Shown piece after piece: positions 1-9,789 of a DNA stretch of 64,000 nucleotides (position 1 is its first letter; each line of letters opens with the position of its first letter). Source of the DNA: Prostheceraeus crozeri (Eukaryota > Platyhelminthes > Polycladida > Euryleptidae); NCBI GenBank assembly GCA_907163375.1, contig CAJQUW010009243.1, forward strand, positions 136,501-200,500, written 5' to 3'. A program made the translations under genes and the position numbers. The notes under the pieces were generated by a model. The model was not told where the DNA came from. It did no database searches and saw nothing but the letters and a program-made list of their open reading frames with translations.

Positions 1-689
1 TTTTGATGGGAATCCCATGGGAATTCCCATTCCCACGGGATTTTTCAGTATTTCCCATCAGAATTCCCATGGCTCATTACTCTTCCTATATACGGTTTAT
101 GGTTCTCTTCTTTCGGACTACAAGTCGATTAACGGATTTTCGTAATTGAACTGATGAGATTAAGCGCTTTTAGTTGACCTATCTTTTGGATGAAAAAGTG
201 TTGGCATATCAATCTATTTTATTTTGTAATTTCCAAAAATTGCAAGTTTTTATTAATTATCAAAAATATCTATCATTTTGTTTCAGGGATTAGTCAATCA
301 ATAAAGACGACTTCATCGAAATAGTCTTCGATCACATATAGGCCTATACATACACATATTCGCATGTCTATTCACTCTGATTCACTTCATGCGGTGCCGT
401 ACTTGTGATGAACATGGCAAACTTCTAGCTCATCGCAATATCATATTTAAGTTTACAATACAAGTACAGTGCCTGTATACAAGCAATGAAGTCAATACTT
501 CGCCTACGCATATTTCTACGACTTATCAACAGAAAACAACTACTGATTTATGAATATGTGATAATACGCTCGCTCACATCCCATGTATTTACGTACAGTG
601 TAATTCCAATTCTATCTAACTTTGATGATAAAGCCACAAATGCAAAAAGACAAATTTATATTCGAGAAACAAACGTTCATTGAAAATTT

Positions 690-1160
690 GACAAACGTTG
701 CTGCTAAAAAGGCATCAAACATTAAAAAATATCAATGGATTGATGAAAGCTACATATTATAAAACTCTCCAATGTAGGCCCTATTATGTATAAAGGCCTA
801 CGAATGACAGTAATACAATCTAAGAATAGCAGATCTTCAATAAATTATCAATGGACTAACAACCGTTACTTTGAGACCCGCGTGATGCCGAATGAAGACC
901 ATCGATGGATTAACAAGCGTCACTTTGAAAACCATCAAGGCAAAAGCAAATACTCAAGAAAATATCAATGGATTAACAAACAAAATGCGGGTATAAAAAC
1001 AATCATGAGAATAGCAGATACTGAAGTAAAATATCAATAGATTAACAAACGTTTCTATGGGTATGAAAATCTAGAGAATAGCCGATGCACTAGAAAAATG
1101 TCAATGGATTAACGAACGTTGTTATGAAATATATCAAATGAATAACAAATGTTCATGCAA
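690..1160. repeat. Subterminal tandem repeat array of the hAT element
   Basis: At least seven degenerate copies of a word close to ATCAATGGATTAACAAACGTT start near 729, 847, 901, 964, 1033, 1099 and 1133, mostly 55-70 bp apart. Two further AACAAACGTT half-words lie at about 666-700. Direct short repeats just inside the ends are where hAT transposases bind in characterised elements, so a transposase-binding role is inferred. The open frame that crosses the array (786-1040) is a by-product of the repeats and is not called as a gene. Confidence 0.6.
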
Positions 1161-1174
1161 ACCTAGGAACTGAA

Positions 1175-3219
1175 TTATAATACAGTCTCTAACTTACAAG
1201 CATATTTTGTGTAAATCATAGCGCTGAGCTTGTCAGGCTTGCGCCTTTTTCGAAGCTTTGATAAGAGAATCCCCGCCTCGCTGAATAGTCTTTCTACCGA
1301 AGCCGATGACACTGGGGTGGAAAAAAGAATTTTTGCACACTTCGACAAAAGTCTCATTTGTGGTCCTTTCTCTTTCCAAAAATCCTTGGTCGGATGTCTG
1401 GAGGCCACACGAATGGTCTCAAAAAGCAACATTTCTGTTTCAAGTTGTTCATGAAGCGAAGTCTTCATGCGCTTTGGGCGTGGAGCAAACAATGTCTCAA
1501 ACGGATCGCTGGATGTCGAGGGTTCACGTTCCTGGTTATCTCTGACTTTGTCCGTGGGGATATCAGATATGTGCATTGAATCAAGCAGCTGATTCAAATA
1601 GTTCACAACACTCGATTTGAATCCTTGCATCTCCTGCTCCCATTCATTCATGAACACCTGCAATTCTCGGGTCTTTTTGCTGGAATATCTAAGAGTTTTC
1701 ACCATATCCAAAACCGTGTTGCAGACATCAATGCCTGACAAAAAACAAGCCGCTTTTGCAAATGATGAACCACAATATGGCCACAGCTTCTTTCTCATCT
1801 GGTTTCGTAGAAGACAGCAAGTCTCCCGAGCGATGGCAGGCACTTCTTCACTAATCTGCATTTGGAACAAGTGAATATCCAAAGTAAGATAGTTCAGGTA
1901 AGATAGATGAGAAGTTGGCTCATCAACCTCAACTCTGTCAAAGAAGCACTTGACGGCTTCCATAATATCCAACAGAGATTTGAGTGAAGGTAAAGGTGGC
2001 AAATTGTCAGATACATGACAGTCTTCTTCTGACAGAAATACAGTGTAGTTGTCCACCGCAGATCGATGTCGAGAATGTTGAAAGCGACATGGGCGAGTCG
2101 TGCTTTTATCAGGAATAGCACGCTTCAGTCGCTTCGCATTTTGGTCGCGTATATTGTAGAAAGATTCCACAGAAGTCAGATTAGACAGCATGCCACTTAG
2201 TAATTCTGGTGGAGACTTCTCGAAGACGTCTTTGACACAAGTCGACAAGGCATGTTCGGTACAACCAATTCTACCACCCAAGTTCGGCGTTGTTGGATAA
2301 CGGCCGTCGAACGCTGCGACCACTTTCGGTTCATTGTCACTAACTATAAAGATGGGTTGAGAGAGCTCACCCTGTTTTTCATCATCCGGTGACTTCGAGA
2401 ATTTTGAAAGTGAACGAAGCGTCGTGTGGTACATCATCCAAATCACAAATCTTAAGTGGATAACTGAACCAACGCCAATCTTTATCGAGTCCACAAGCAA
2501 CAATAGCAAATTAAGAAAGTCGATGTTCATGTCTTCCAGACCAAAAATCAATCATGCATGATACACCAGCATCAGGATCGTTGAGACTGTTTCTAAAATG
2601 ATGTTGCAACTTCGCATGGGATTGCTCTCCCTCAGTCATTAACCCCGATAAAATGTAAGTTCGTCCGATGCAATAGTCATTGATCCTGTTGTTTCTGTGC
2701 GTTACCGAAGAAGCGAAGTTTGCGCAAGAAGATGCAATTTGAGCCATGGCGTTGATGGACACAGTCGGATGGGCACAAACAAGCTTCACTACATGCTGCT
2801 ACCATTGTTCTTTTGCTTCTTTCGGAAGAGGAGGCTTGCTTGTTGATGGAGCACACTGAAAACTTCGATGAATGGTGAGTTGATTGGACGCCGACGCCGC
2901 CGGTGCGCAGTTTTTCTCGAGATGGCGCTTTTGCACTGACCCCACTCTGGTTGACCCACTGTCCTCTTGTCTTCTTAAACCAAAGAAACAATTTCTTACA
3001 GGCATCATAATAAAGGAAAGGGGCCAACAATGGTTTCTTGTCGTCTCCTGAGCTCTCGGCAACCGGTGATATGTCCACTTGCACGGCCTTTATCCTCGAG
3101 TCAAGATTGGCACTACCACTGGTTAATGACTTCGGTGGCGGAACAAAAGATACACGAGCAGCAGAAATGTGCTGCTGCAGAGTTTTTTTGTCTACTTCGA
3201 AGAACTTGTTCGAAGACAT
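1175..3219 (-). pseudogene. Broken hAT transposase
   Basis: A hAT transposase cuts and pastes its own element through an RNase-H-like DDE domain. Read on the minus strand, the N-terminal part opens with ATG at 3219. A segment with a catalytic-type MIDFWSGRHEH (about 2510-2560) is followed by a TAA at about 2510. The remainder runs in a 458-codon frame ending at 1175. That frame contains SDNEPKVVAAF plus IGCTEHALSTCVKDVF (the second aspartate block and the C..H region) and ends with the hAT dimerisation motif SSASVERLFSEAGILLSKLR. The stretch 2400-2510 reads like transposase only in a different frame from its neighbours, so there is at least one stop and two frame changes. The coding remains are otherwise well conserved, so decay is moderate. 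A BED finger was expected at the N-terminus but is not clear. Confidence 0.85.
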
Positions 3220-3943
3220 CGCAGCGACGACCTGCCTCAGAGTGGGAACTGAAGTTGCAGACGATTATAATTACATCATATAGCTCGGTTCCTCTTCGGT
3301 CTGTAGCCTAATGAATCATCGCCAAGCGTCAATCAGGGGAAAAAATGTTTTGCGAGCTCACATTCCCTCACTTGAATTGTCAAAAGTTGCGTAAGTGAAA
3401 TTGATCATGCAGCGCACGGGGCGAGAGAATCGGTCGGTCACTGACATGGATACTGATTCTCCTCCGGTCGGTTGATGATGCGAATTGACAGGCAGCCTCA
3501 ACAGATAATTACATAATCCAGGTTCTCTCTCTCTCTCATTCAAGACCGATATTAGTCTTCTTATAAGATTGATAAGCCAAGAAAAGAATTATTATGATGA
3601 TGGTTACCGACCCCCCCCTTCGTCACCCTGACCTTAATCATGCTTTTTTCAGACAAGGACAGCCTGCTTACTGTAGACACACCTGTACAATGTACATGTA
3701 TAAATGTTGTATTTTCACTTCAATCTGTGCGTCATTCATGAGCATCATCCAGTAAGATGAGTGCAACTACAGCCTGCATTCTCGCTTTCTCACAACCTTT
3801 GCAAACCAAAAAAGAGTTGATACTTTCAAATAAGATTTAAATTTTTCTTATTTTGGTGATCAAAATTTTCATTTAATTCCCATGGGATTCCCATGACCTG
3901 AAGCAAGATTCCCATGGGAATTCCCACTCCCACGGCAAGCCTG

Positions 3944-4437
3944 ATTGTATCACCTAGAGGATTTATTGTATTATATGCAATGCTTATTATACATGTATGC
4001 AGAAGACATTCTAACAAGTTCTCATGAGCTTAGTTTGATATCAGCCAATATTGATGAACATAATTAATTATTCTTCATTCTTAAAAATTGCATTTGTCTA
4101 AACGCCGGTGATAACGTTAAACCGTGTGATCTATTAGTGTAGGGGTCTATGAGTGTACATAGGCATGTAATCATGCTTTCGAGCTACTTTGTTGATTGAT
4201 GTGCTATCTCGTCAATTAAAAAGCTTAAAACAGTTGAGACTCATGGAATCTGCTGCATTTTTCAATACTAAAATGAGGTATCGATAGCTACCTGCTTATT
4301 CAAAATTAATTCGATATTTCTGAAAAACGTTTGAGCAAAGAAGGTAACTCTTTCATCAGAAATGCTTTAATGAAAAAGAAAGAAGAATACTAGTAATTCA
4401 AACAAAAATTTCGAAAACAATTGTAGCATAACTACAC
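3944..4437. other. No gene seen; flank of the hAT insertion
   Basis: AT-rich sequence right of the hAT tip. Both strands are full of stops. No repeat tip, tRNA-like box or exon-like block was recognised. Confidence 0.5.
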
Positions 4438-4575
4438 TTTTGCTTCAGGGCGCATTTGCCCCCCCTGTTCCAGCATCGCTGATAAACTATGATTTTCATT
4501 TTTGAATAAAACGCTTCTATTCTCTTCTAGTTTATATAAAGATGTTCTCCATTTCCGGAGCCATCGATAGATGAA
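4438..4575 (-). CDS. Candidate internal exon, unknown protein
   Basis: On the minus strand a CAG acceptor at 4578-4576 is followed by 46 open codons that end before GTGTAG, a weak donor. Both junctions are in phase 0. The peptide starts FIYRWLRKWRTSLYKLEENR, is rich in charged residues and could form helices, unlike random translation of this AT-rich DNA. No family was recognised. The polypyrimidine tract is poor and the donor is not ideal. It could be a chance frame or old transposon sequence. Confidence 0.2.
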
Positions 4576-4714
4576 CTGGCACATGTGATATGAATGCATT
4601 TGTGATAGCAGCATTGAAGCGATGCATGTACGAATATTCCGAACACAAGATTCGTTTGCACTAATCTCGCTGTTTCATGCACTTTTAACATCTTTTTAAT
4701 CCGTATGAGGATAT

Positions 4715-5078
4715 TTAGACATTAAGTGCTCCACTTCTTTCAAGGTTTCTGCTCAACAACAGAGGATTTGCTTGCAAATTTGAATTCAGCATTGAATGCC
4801 AGCAAAACTCTTCGATTATCCGATGTATAGCACAATCACATCTATCCCAAGATCTGTGGAATTGCTTCAAGCAAGTCAATTTCAAGTCGTCACATTTTGG
4901 ATTATAAGCATTTAAAGCATTAAAGCATATATCAAGTTTGCCAGTCAAGAACAAAGAACAATGGTTTGTTTTGAATTGTACACTGCATTCGAACACTGTT
5001 AGGACTGATCGTTCATTTTCGAGGTCTGCGCTCTTGACACGATCACGATCGGTTTCGTGTCGTGTTGAGCGTTAGTAT
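4715..5078 (-). CDS. Open frame without start codon, cysteine-rich; candidate exon
   Basis: A stop-free frame of 120 codons runs from just after a TAA at about 5081 down to a TAA at 4715. There is no good ATG near its beginning. The first part is highly charged (RHETDRDRVKSADLENERS). The second half has eight cysteines in about 90 residues (for example CDDLKLTCLKQF and CDCAIHRIIEEFCWH). A perfect TACTAAC branch-point word and possible AG acceptors lie at its 5' side, so it could be a last exon. There is no known domain that I can name. The frame overlaps a CpG-dense patch. It may equally be chance. Confidence 0.25.
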
Positions 5079-5135
5079 CGCGTCGTCTACGTGTTTTTTC
5101 AATTACGTTCGTGTTTCATTTTCGTGCTGACGGAG
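5005..5135. promoter_or_regulatory. CpG-dense patch, possible promoter
   Basis: Roughly 130 bp holds well over a dozen CG dinucleotides (for example GATCACGATCGG, ATCGCGTCGTCTACG), whereas the surrounding DNA has almost none. This contrasts with the CpG loss expected under methylation and could mark an unmethylated start region. No TATA box or initiator was recognised. Confidence 0.25.
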
Positions 5136-5265
5136 ATTTATCGTAAAATTTTTGTTTGAGGTAACATAAAAGCTAATGGTACTTTATTTGTCCAATCCAA
5201 AGATGAGCTATTCTTCGAGTGGGAAAATTCCATAAATTAAATCTAGCTAGAATTTACGTTTATAG

Positions 5266-6032
5266 CAGGGATGCGGAGTCCTATCATTTTGATAGGACTC
5301 CGACTCCGGGGATTGATATGACTCCGACTGCGACTCCGGGTGGCAAGTATATATACTGCAGATTGCCAGTTTTTTTCAAAAAAACTGACAATCTGCATCA
5401 TAGATCCATATAGGCTTAGCTGACCCTGTCTTTAGTGATCATTGCTGTATCAATCATCAATCATTTTCGATGAAAGTTTATCAAATGTCGCTTTAAGTTG
5501 AATGCATGCGACTCGGCTCCTCCTATCTTGTTGATGTGTGCCCTACACGGTTTTTCTCCAGTCCCTACCAGGCAAGAAAATCCCCCATCCTTCTTTAAAA
5601 AAACATGAGTACACTTTCGATTTTAAAATGCGTTTTGGAGGAGACATCACACACGATTAACGTGAGGGTAAGAGGTAATGTTCTCAGACAAACTAGTATT
5701 TCATTTTTGTCTCTGATGTGACCTTTGGTGCATAGGTGTGGTCGAGGCTAGGAAGGCTTGTCTTCTCTACTAAATCACTGAGTGAAAAGACACTCCTTTT
5801 TTTACTATCGCGGTTCATTCCCTCAACTATTACAAGCTTTGCATGCAGCAGTGTCTCTGTATTTTTGTTTGACGGAGAAAGTTGACATCAAGACAGTGAC
5901 AGATGTGCACGAGGACAAATAATTTGTTTGTATTATATTTCGGGTCTAGTTACAGGCCGGAGTCCTCTCATTGATGGGACTCCGACTCCAGCAAAAATGA
6001 TAGGACTCCAGGACTCCGACTCCGCATCCCTG
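5266..6032. mobile_element. Non-autonomous hAT element (767 bp) with 8-bp target duplication
   Basis: The left tip CAGGGATGCGGAGTC at 5266 and right tip GACTCCGCATCCCTG ending at 6032 are inverted repeats. The flanking octamers are GTTTATAG (5258-5265) and GTTTACAG (6033-6040), matching at seven of eight positions, as expected of a hAT target duplication. The ends continue inward with further GACTCCGACTCCGG repeats in both orientations (5268-5340, 5950-6030). The interior has no coding sequence, so it would need a transposase in trans. Confidence 0.85.
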
Positions 6033-6040
6033 GTTTACAG

Positions 6041-7050
6041 TGTGCATGCTTACCATATAATACGGGGACATGGCACCGTATATCTTACAATAAACGCCGA
6101 TCGATCATCAATAGACGCCGGAGTAAGTTTGATCACAATTTAAAGAGAACCGAGCCTATAGAATGGTATCTGAAAATACATTAGGAATGCACGAGAACTC
6201 TGATAAAAGCTCGATGATAGAAAACATATGGCATTTCTTTCGGTTTTCTGAAACATCAAACTGGATGATTTTTCTGATCCTTATCAGTAGATCGCACTGT
6301 AAACAATTCTGACATACCCTTCAACTTAAAAGATTATATCAAAGGTAAATTTCTAAAATTGGCATGAGCAAACTCCTGATGAAGGTACGTGCGCATAATG
6401 TACTCTCAAAACAAAAGAAATGTAACACTCTGCAGAATAAGTAGATAATATTGCCTAAATGCAATAACTTGAATTCGTGAAATTCGTGGAAGAGCTGGCA
6501 AACCGCTCCGACTTTACTATCGTGAGTACAATAGCAAACTATTTTGTAGCCAAATTGCTATTATGATGCCGACACTTATTTCACACATTTAAAACGCAAT
6601 ATATTTAAAATTCTACAGATAACATGTTGGACTATTTATGTAATCAAACAACAATCTTCATTTACTATTAATATAATCAACAATATCAGTACCAGGGTTT
6701 GCTTATATCAAGAATTTGTAATTTAGGACAGCGTTGGAGCTCTTCGAAATAATGCCTTAAATTTGAAGACCGCATGCATTTTATCATCTCATGGTAATAC
6801 TTTGAGTATTATGCTAATCAATCAAAAATTTCATTTCTCTGTATCATTATGATTGAAATCAATTGACATTCTAGTCGCTGGTGAACTATTAATGGCAATC
6901 TACTGAATTATTCTGGAAATGCACATTTTATAAATTGTGTTGAATACGCTTACACCATGTGTAGTTATCAGCTTTGTGATTACTGTAATTCAGAGTTGCT
7001 TAAAATGTTATTTGCCAGATATTTTGAGCCTATTCTGATTTTGCGCCCAG
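6041..7050. other. No gene seen
   Basis: AT-rich non-coding stretch between the hAT insertion and the exon candidate at 7051. No repeats or conserved blocks were recognised. Confidence 0.45.
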
Positions 7051-7160
7051 CGCTAAGATTCAGTTGTACTTCATATGATTTGACAGCTAATTCTGACATG
7101 GAATGTAGGAGGAAGATCCACTTAGTTAAGAATGGGAGGATGACCTCAGAGGACATGCAG
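7051..7160 (+). CDS. Candidate internal exon, unknown protein
   Basis: A pyrimidine-rich acceptor (TATTCTGATTTTGCGCCCAG, ending at 7050) opens a 110-nt stop-free block that ends CAG before GTACCA. In the open frame the first two bases complete a codon (phase 1 entry) and the exit is phase 0. The 36 codons include SCTSYDLTANSDMECRRKIH and end VKNGRMTSEDMQ. GC content is above that of the flanks and the residues are hydrophilic. I do not recognise the family and saw no partner exon within 5 kb on either side. Confidence 0.35.
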
Positions 7161-7305
7161 GTACCATTATGTTGACGGTTGCGCAAACTTAAAATTGTCT
7201 CAAGGCCTGTCGATTGCCTCACAATCATTTACTGCATCATGAAACATGTAATGAGCTATTTGACAATAGCAACATTATTGCGGATCAAAATAATATCCTT
7301 CTAGC

Positions 7306-7420
7306 CAAGGATGCGGAGTTCCAACTCCGATTCCCAGCACGCCATTCTTACGATTCCGAGCGTGGCATTTTCTACGACTTTGATTTCGGAAAAAATGCAA
7401 ACTCTGACTCCGCATCCTTC
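7306..7420. mobile_element. Short hAT-tip palindrome (about 115 bp)
   Basis: CAAGGATGCGGAGTT on the left and GACTCCGCATCCTTC on the right are inverted and close to the tips of the 5266-6032 element. This is probably a very small internally deleted relative. The flanking octamers do not match well, so the exact ends are uncertain. Confidence 0.5.
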
Positions 7421-8883
7421 TTCAAATGCCTTCATAGCGGCATTTAACCGCCTGTTTGACACTCTACGTAGCTAAGCTTTAAACCCAAAGGTGTTGAATT
7501 CTAAAATATGCCAGTCTGCTCTCCCGTGTCTAATTGAAACCAATAAACTGGAAAATATCATATTTATTTGCTCTCTACATTTGGCACATGATGGAAGCTG
7601 AAAGCTATCACATCGTCATCGCCATATGATGACTCTCACCAAAGTTAACCTTGACCTTGGGTGACTTTGGGTGGTCTTCCGAAGGCTCCAAAAACTTGGG
7701 TCGTGAAAATAAACTTGGCCCAAGTTTTAAAAATTGCTTTCGGATATTTTTCACTAAGCTTTCATATACGACTAGCCATTTGAGGAAAACAGAAATAATA
7801 TATTTTGAATTCATACCGTCAGGTTAACTTCTACAAGATACAATGTCATTGTTTCTAATTCACACAAGCCCGACTAAATGCAATTATTGTGCGACACCTT
7901 ATACAGAAGTTGATCCATATGTAGCCTATACCATCTTCGTCAGTTTTTTATTCACGAACACGTCATTTATAGTGCATTAATTGAGACTGATTCATTCCAC
8001 CCGCTATCTACTTGCCACGAAACAAATCTTTGCAAGATTTTGGCTCTTTTCATTGGCCTTGTGCTTGTAGGCAAGTCATTGATTGAAAAAGACGTTCATA
8101 GGACTAATATCAGCAAAGTATGGCAGTTTTGGAGGGCATTTATAGGAAAAGACAAACAACAAGATGGGTTTTTTACAATCTTTTTTTAACGCAAATTCAA
8201 AAGTCAGGGAGAAGCATGTGGGCTTCCATTTTCACACGGCAATGGGTTGCTGTATTATGTAAATATATTTTGAAAACACTAAATGTAACATGTACATTTA
8301 TGATAGCATGTCGCATTGATCGAATGTATCTAATAAATTATAAAAATGATCAAAGAATCAAACTTTTCACTTCAGGTCACGGCTGGCAATTATGTGGGAA
8401 AAACTAGCTTTTACCAGGACAGATGATGAAAACTGGTAAATACGGGGGAAATTTGAAATAATGAAAATATAAGAGCCCAACAATGGCACGTAGAAAACTT
8501 GTATTGTCATCAATATTCGTTGTTAGTCGATTTATTCACATGGTACGAGTCCGCATCTCTATACTGACTGTTGAATCATGCTGAGACATCGCATCCTAAC
8601 TTATCCTGCTTTTTTCCATGGTTGTCAGGGATTGACTGTAAATACAAATGATTTCATTAGCTTTATGTGACTTCCTGATGTGCACGGCATGTGATTAACT
8701 AAAATTTGATGAAACTAATCATTTTATGGTAGTCTTATCTGTTGTTGTCAGTGCATGGAATACACCTAATAATTTTAGAATGGATGTTTTGCAAGAATTA
8801 AGTTACTGTAGCTAGTTTTGAATCATTTATGATATAAGGAATCTAAGGGATGATGCAGCTGTTATTGGCGGTTGCTTATTCTT

Positions 8884-9198
8884 ATGAGAGTTTTGTGTCT
8901 CTTTGTTCTCTTCTTGACTGGGTCCAGAATCTTCTTTCAACAGATTCCCTGTATGAATGTGTGCATTGGAGTACCGGTACTGGATAATTGTTTACAACTT
9001 GTTTCACGGTTTTATCCAGATGTGCACAAACTACCGTCATTAATCAAGCCTATACCAAAGTCACTAGCCCCCAGTCCAGTACACGGTATGGGAGTTGAGA
9101 GGCCCTTAGATATCTTATTAATTATAGATGTCCTTGTTAATGATAAATTATACACAAATATGGACAATGGTAACAAATTTCGCTATGCATGTGAATAG
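8884..9198 (+). CDS. Small ORF in the inverted-repeat spacer, unknown
   Basis: From the first ATG this encodes 104 residues. The N-terminus MRVLCLFVLFLTGSRIFF is hydrophobic, like a signal peptide. The rest is mixed and proline-containing (KLPSLIKPIPKSLAPSPV) and ends with an acidic and asparagine-rich tail. I cannot assign it to transposase, reverse transcriptase, gag or any host family. It may be chance, or an accessory ORF of the repeat element that surrounds it. Confidence 0.2.
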   Translation: MRVLCLFVLFLTGSRIFFQQIPCMNVCIGVPVLDNCLQLVSRFYPDVHKLPSLIKPIPKSLAPSPVHGMGVERPLDILLIIDVLVNDKLYTNMDNGNKFRYACE

Positions 9199-9275
9199 AG
9201 AATTTACATTTTTTGCAAGTTTTTGTTGGGAAACCAAGTACACAAGATGGCAATAATTTTTTTATACTTTATCAA

Positions 9276-9303
9276 TTTCGGCCTGCTCTTAGACCATCAT
9301 CAG
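9276..9303 (-). ncRNA. Hammerhead-ribozyme-like core
   Basis: On the minus strand the order is CTGATGA (9303-9297), a hairpin GGTCT-AAGAGC-AGGCC, then GAAA (9279-9276). These are the conserved hammerhead core strands separated by a five-pair helix II. An extra T after CTGATGA spoils the first pair of helix II, and I could not close convincing helices I and III, so this copy looks decayed. Hammerheads of this style are known in Penelope-like elements. Confidence 0.3.
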
Positions 9304-9789
9304 AAGCATAGTTTCTTTTCTCAACAGTCAGTATAGAGATGCGGACTCGTACCTTGTGAATGAATCGACTAACTATGAATATTGATGACAATACAAGTTT
9401 TCTATGTGCCATTGTCGAGCTCTTATATTTTCATTATTTCAAATTTCCCCCGTATTTACCAGTTTTCATCATCTGTCCTGGTAAAAGCTAGTTTTTCCCA
9501 CATAATTGCCAACCGTGACCTGAAGTGTGAAGTTTGATTCTTTGGTCATTTTTTATAATGTATTGGATACTTTGCAACAATGCGACATGCTATCATAAAT
9601 ACCCATGTTACATTTAGTGTTGTCAAAATATATTTATACAGTAACTCATTGCTGTGTGGAAAAGGAAGCCCACATCCTTCTCCCTGACTTTTGCATTTGC
9701 GTTAAAAAAAGATTGTAAAAAACCCATCTTGTTGTTTGTATTTTCCCATAAGTGTCCTCTAAAACTTTCCCAACAAAAACTTGCAAAAT

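Larger units (their letters stand above)
1..3943 (-). mobile_element. hAT-superfamily DNA transposon, left tip outside window
   Basis: The right end is the terminal inverted repeat that, read on the minus strand, begins CAGGCTTGCCGTGGGAGTGG; it ends at 3943 and would be followed by an 8-bp target duplication at 3944-3951. The window opens inside the matching left end: bases 5-60 carry the same palindromic run of GGGAATCCCATGGGAATTCCC words. Between them are a subterminal repeat array (690-1160) and a transposase on the minus strand (1175-3219). The size (about 4 kb), CAG-type tip and transposase class fit hAT elements. The left tip and the second copy of the duplication are off the window, so the boundary is inferred from one side only. 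The transposase is broken, so this copy is not autonomous. Confidence 0.75.
8125..9766. mobile_element. Long inverted-repeat (fold-back) element
   Basis: About 450 bp at 8125-8574 reappears as its reverse complement at 9321-9766 with scattered substitutions. Paired landmarks are TACGAGTCCGCATCTCTATACTG against its complement near 9335, and AACTAGCTTTTACCAGGACAG against its complement near 9475. The 750-bp spacer holds a small ORF (8884-9198) and a hammerhead-like motif (9276-9303). A further inverted match joins 9211-9233 and about 9766-9788, so the right side carries extra material. Arms of this length fit a fold-back transposon, or inverted pseudo-LTRs of a Penelope-like element. The motif favours the second, but no reverse transcriptase is present. 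Confidence 0.75.

Noticed and set aside
786..1040. 84-codon plus-strand ORF
   Set aside because: It is a translation of the subterminal repeat array; the repeated INKR/INK peptides follow the DNA repeat.
1230..1874. Several plus-strand ORFs across the hAT transposase
   Set aside because: They are antisense shadows of the minus-strand transposase.
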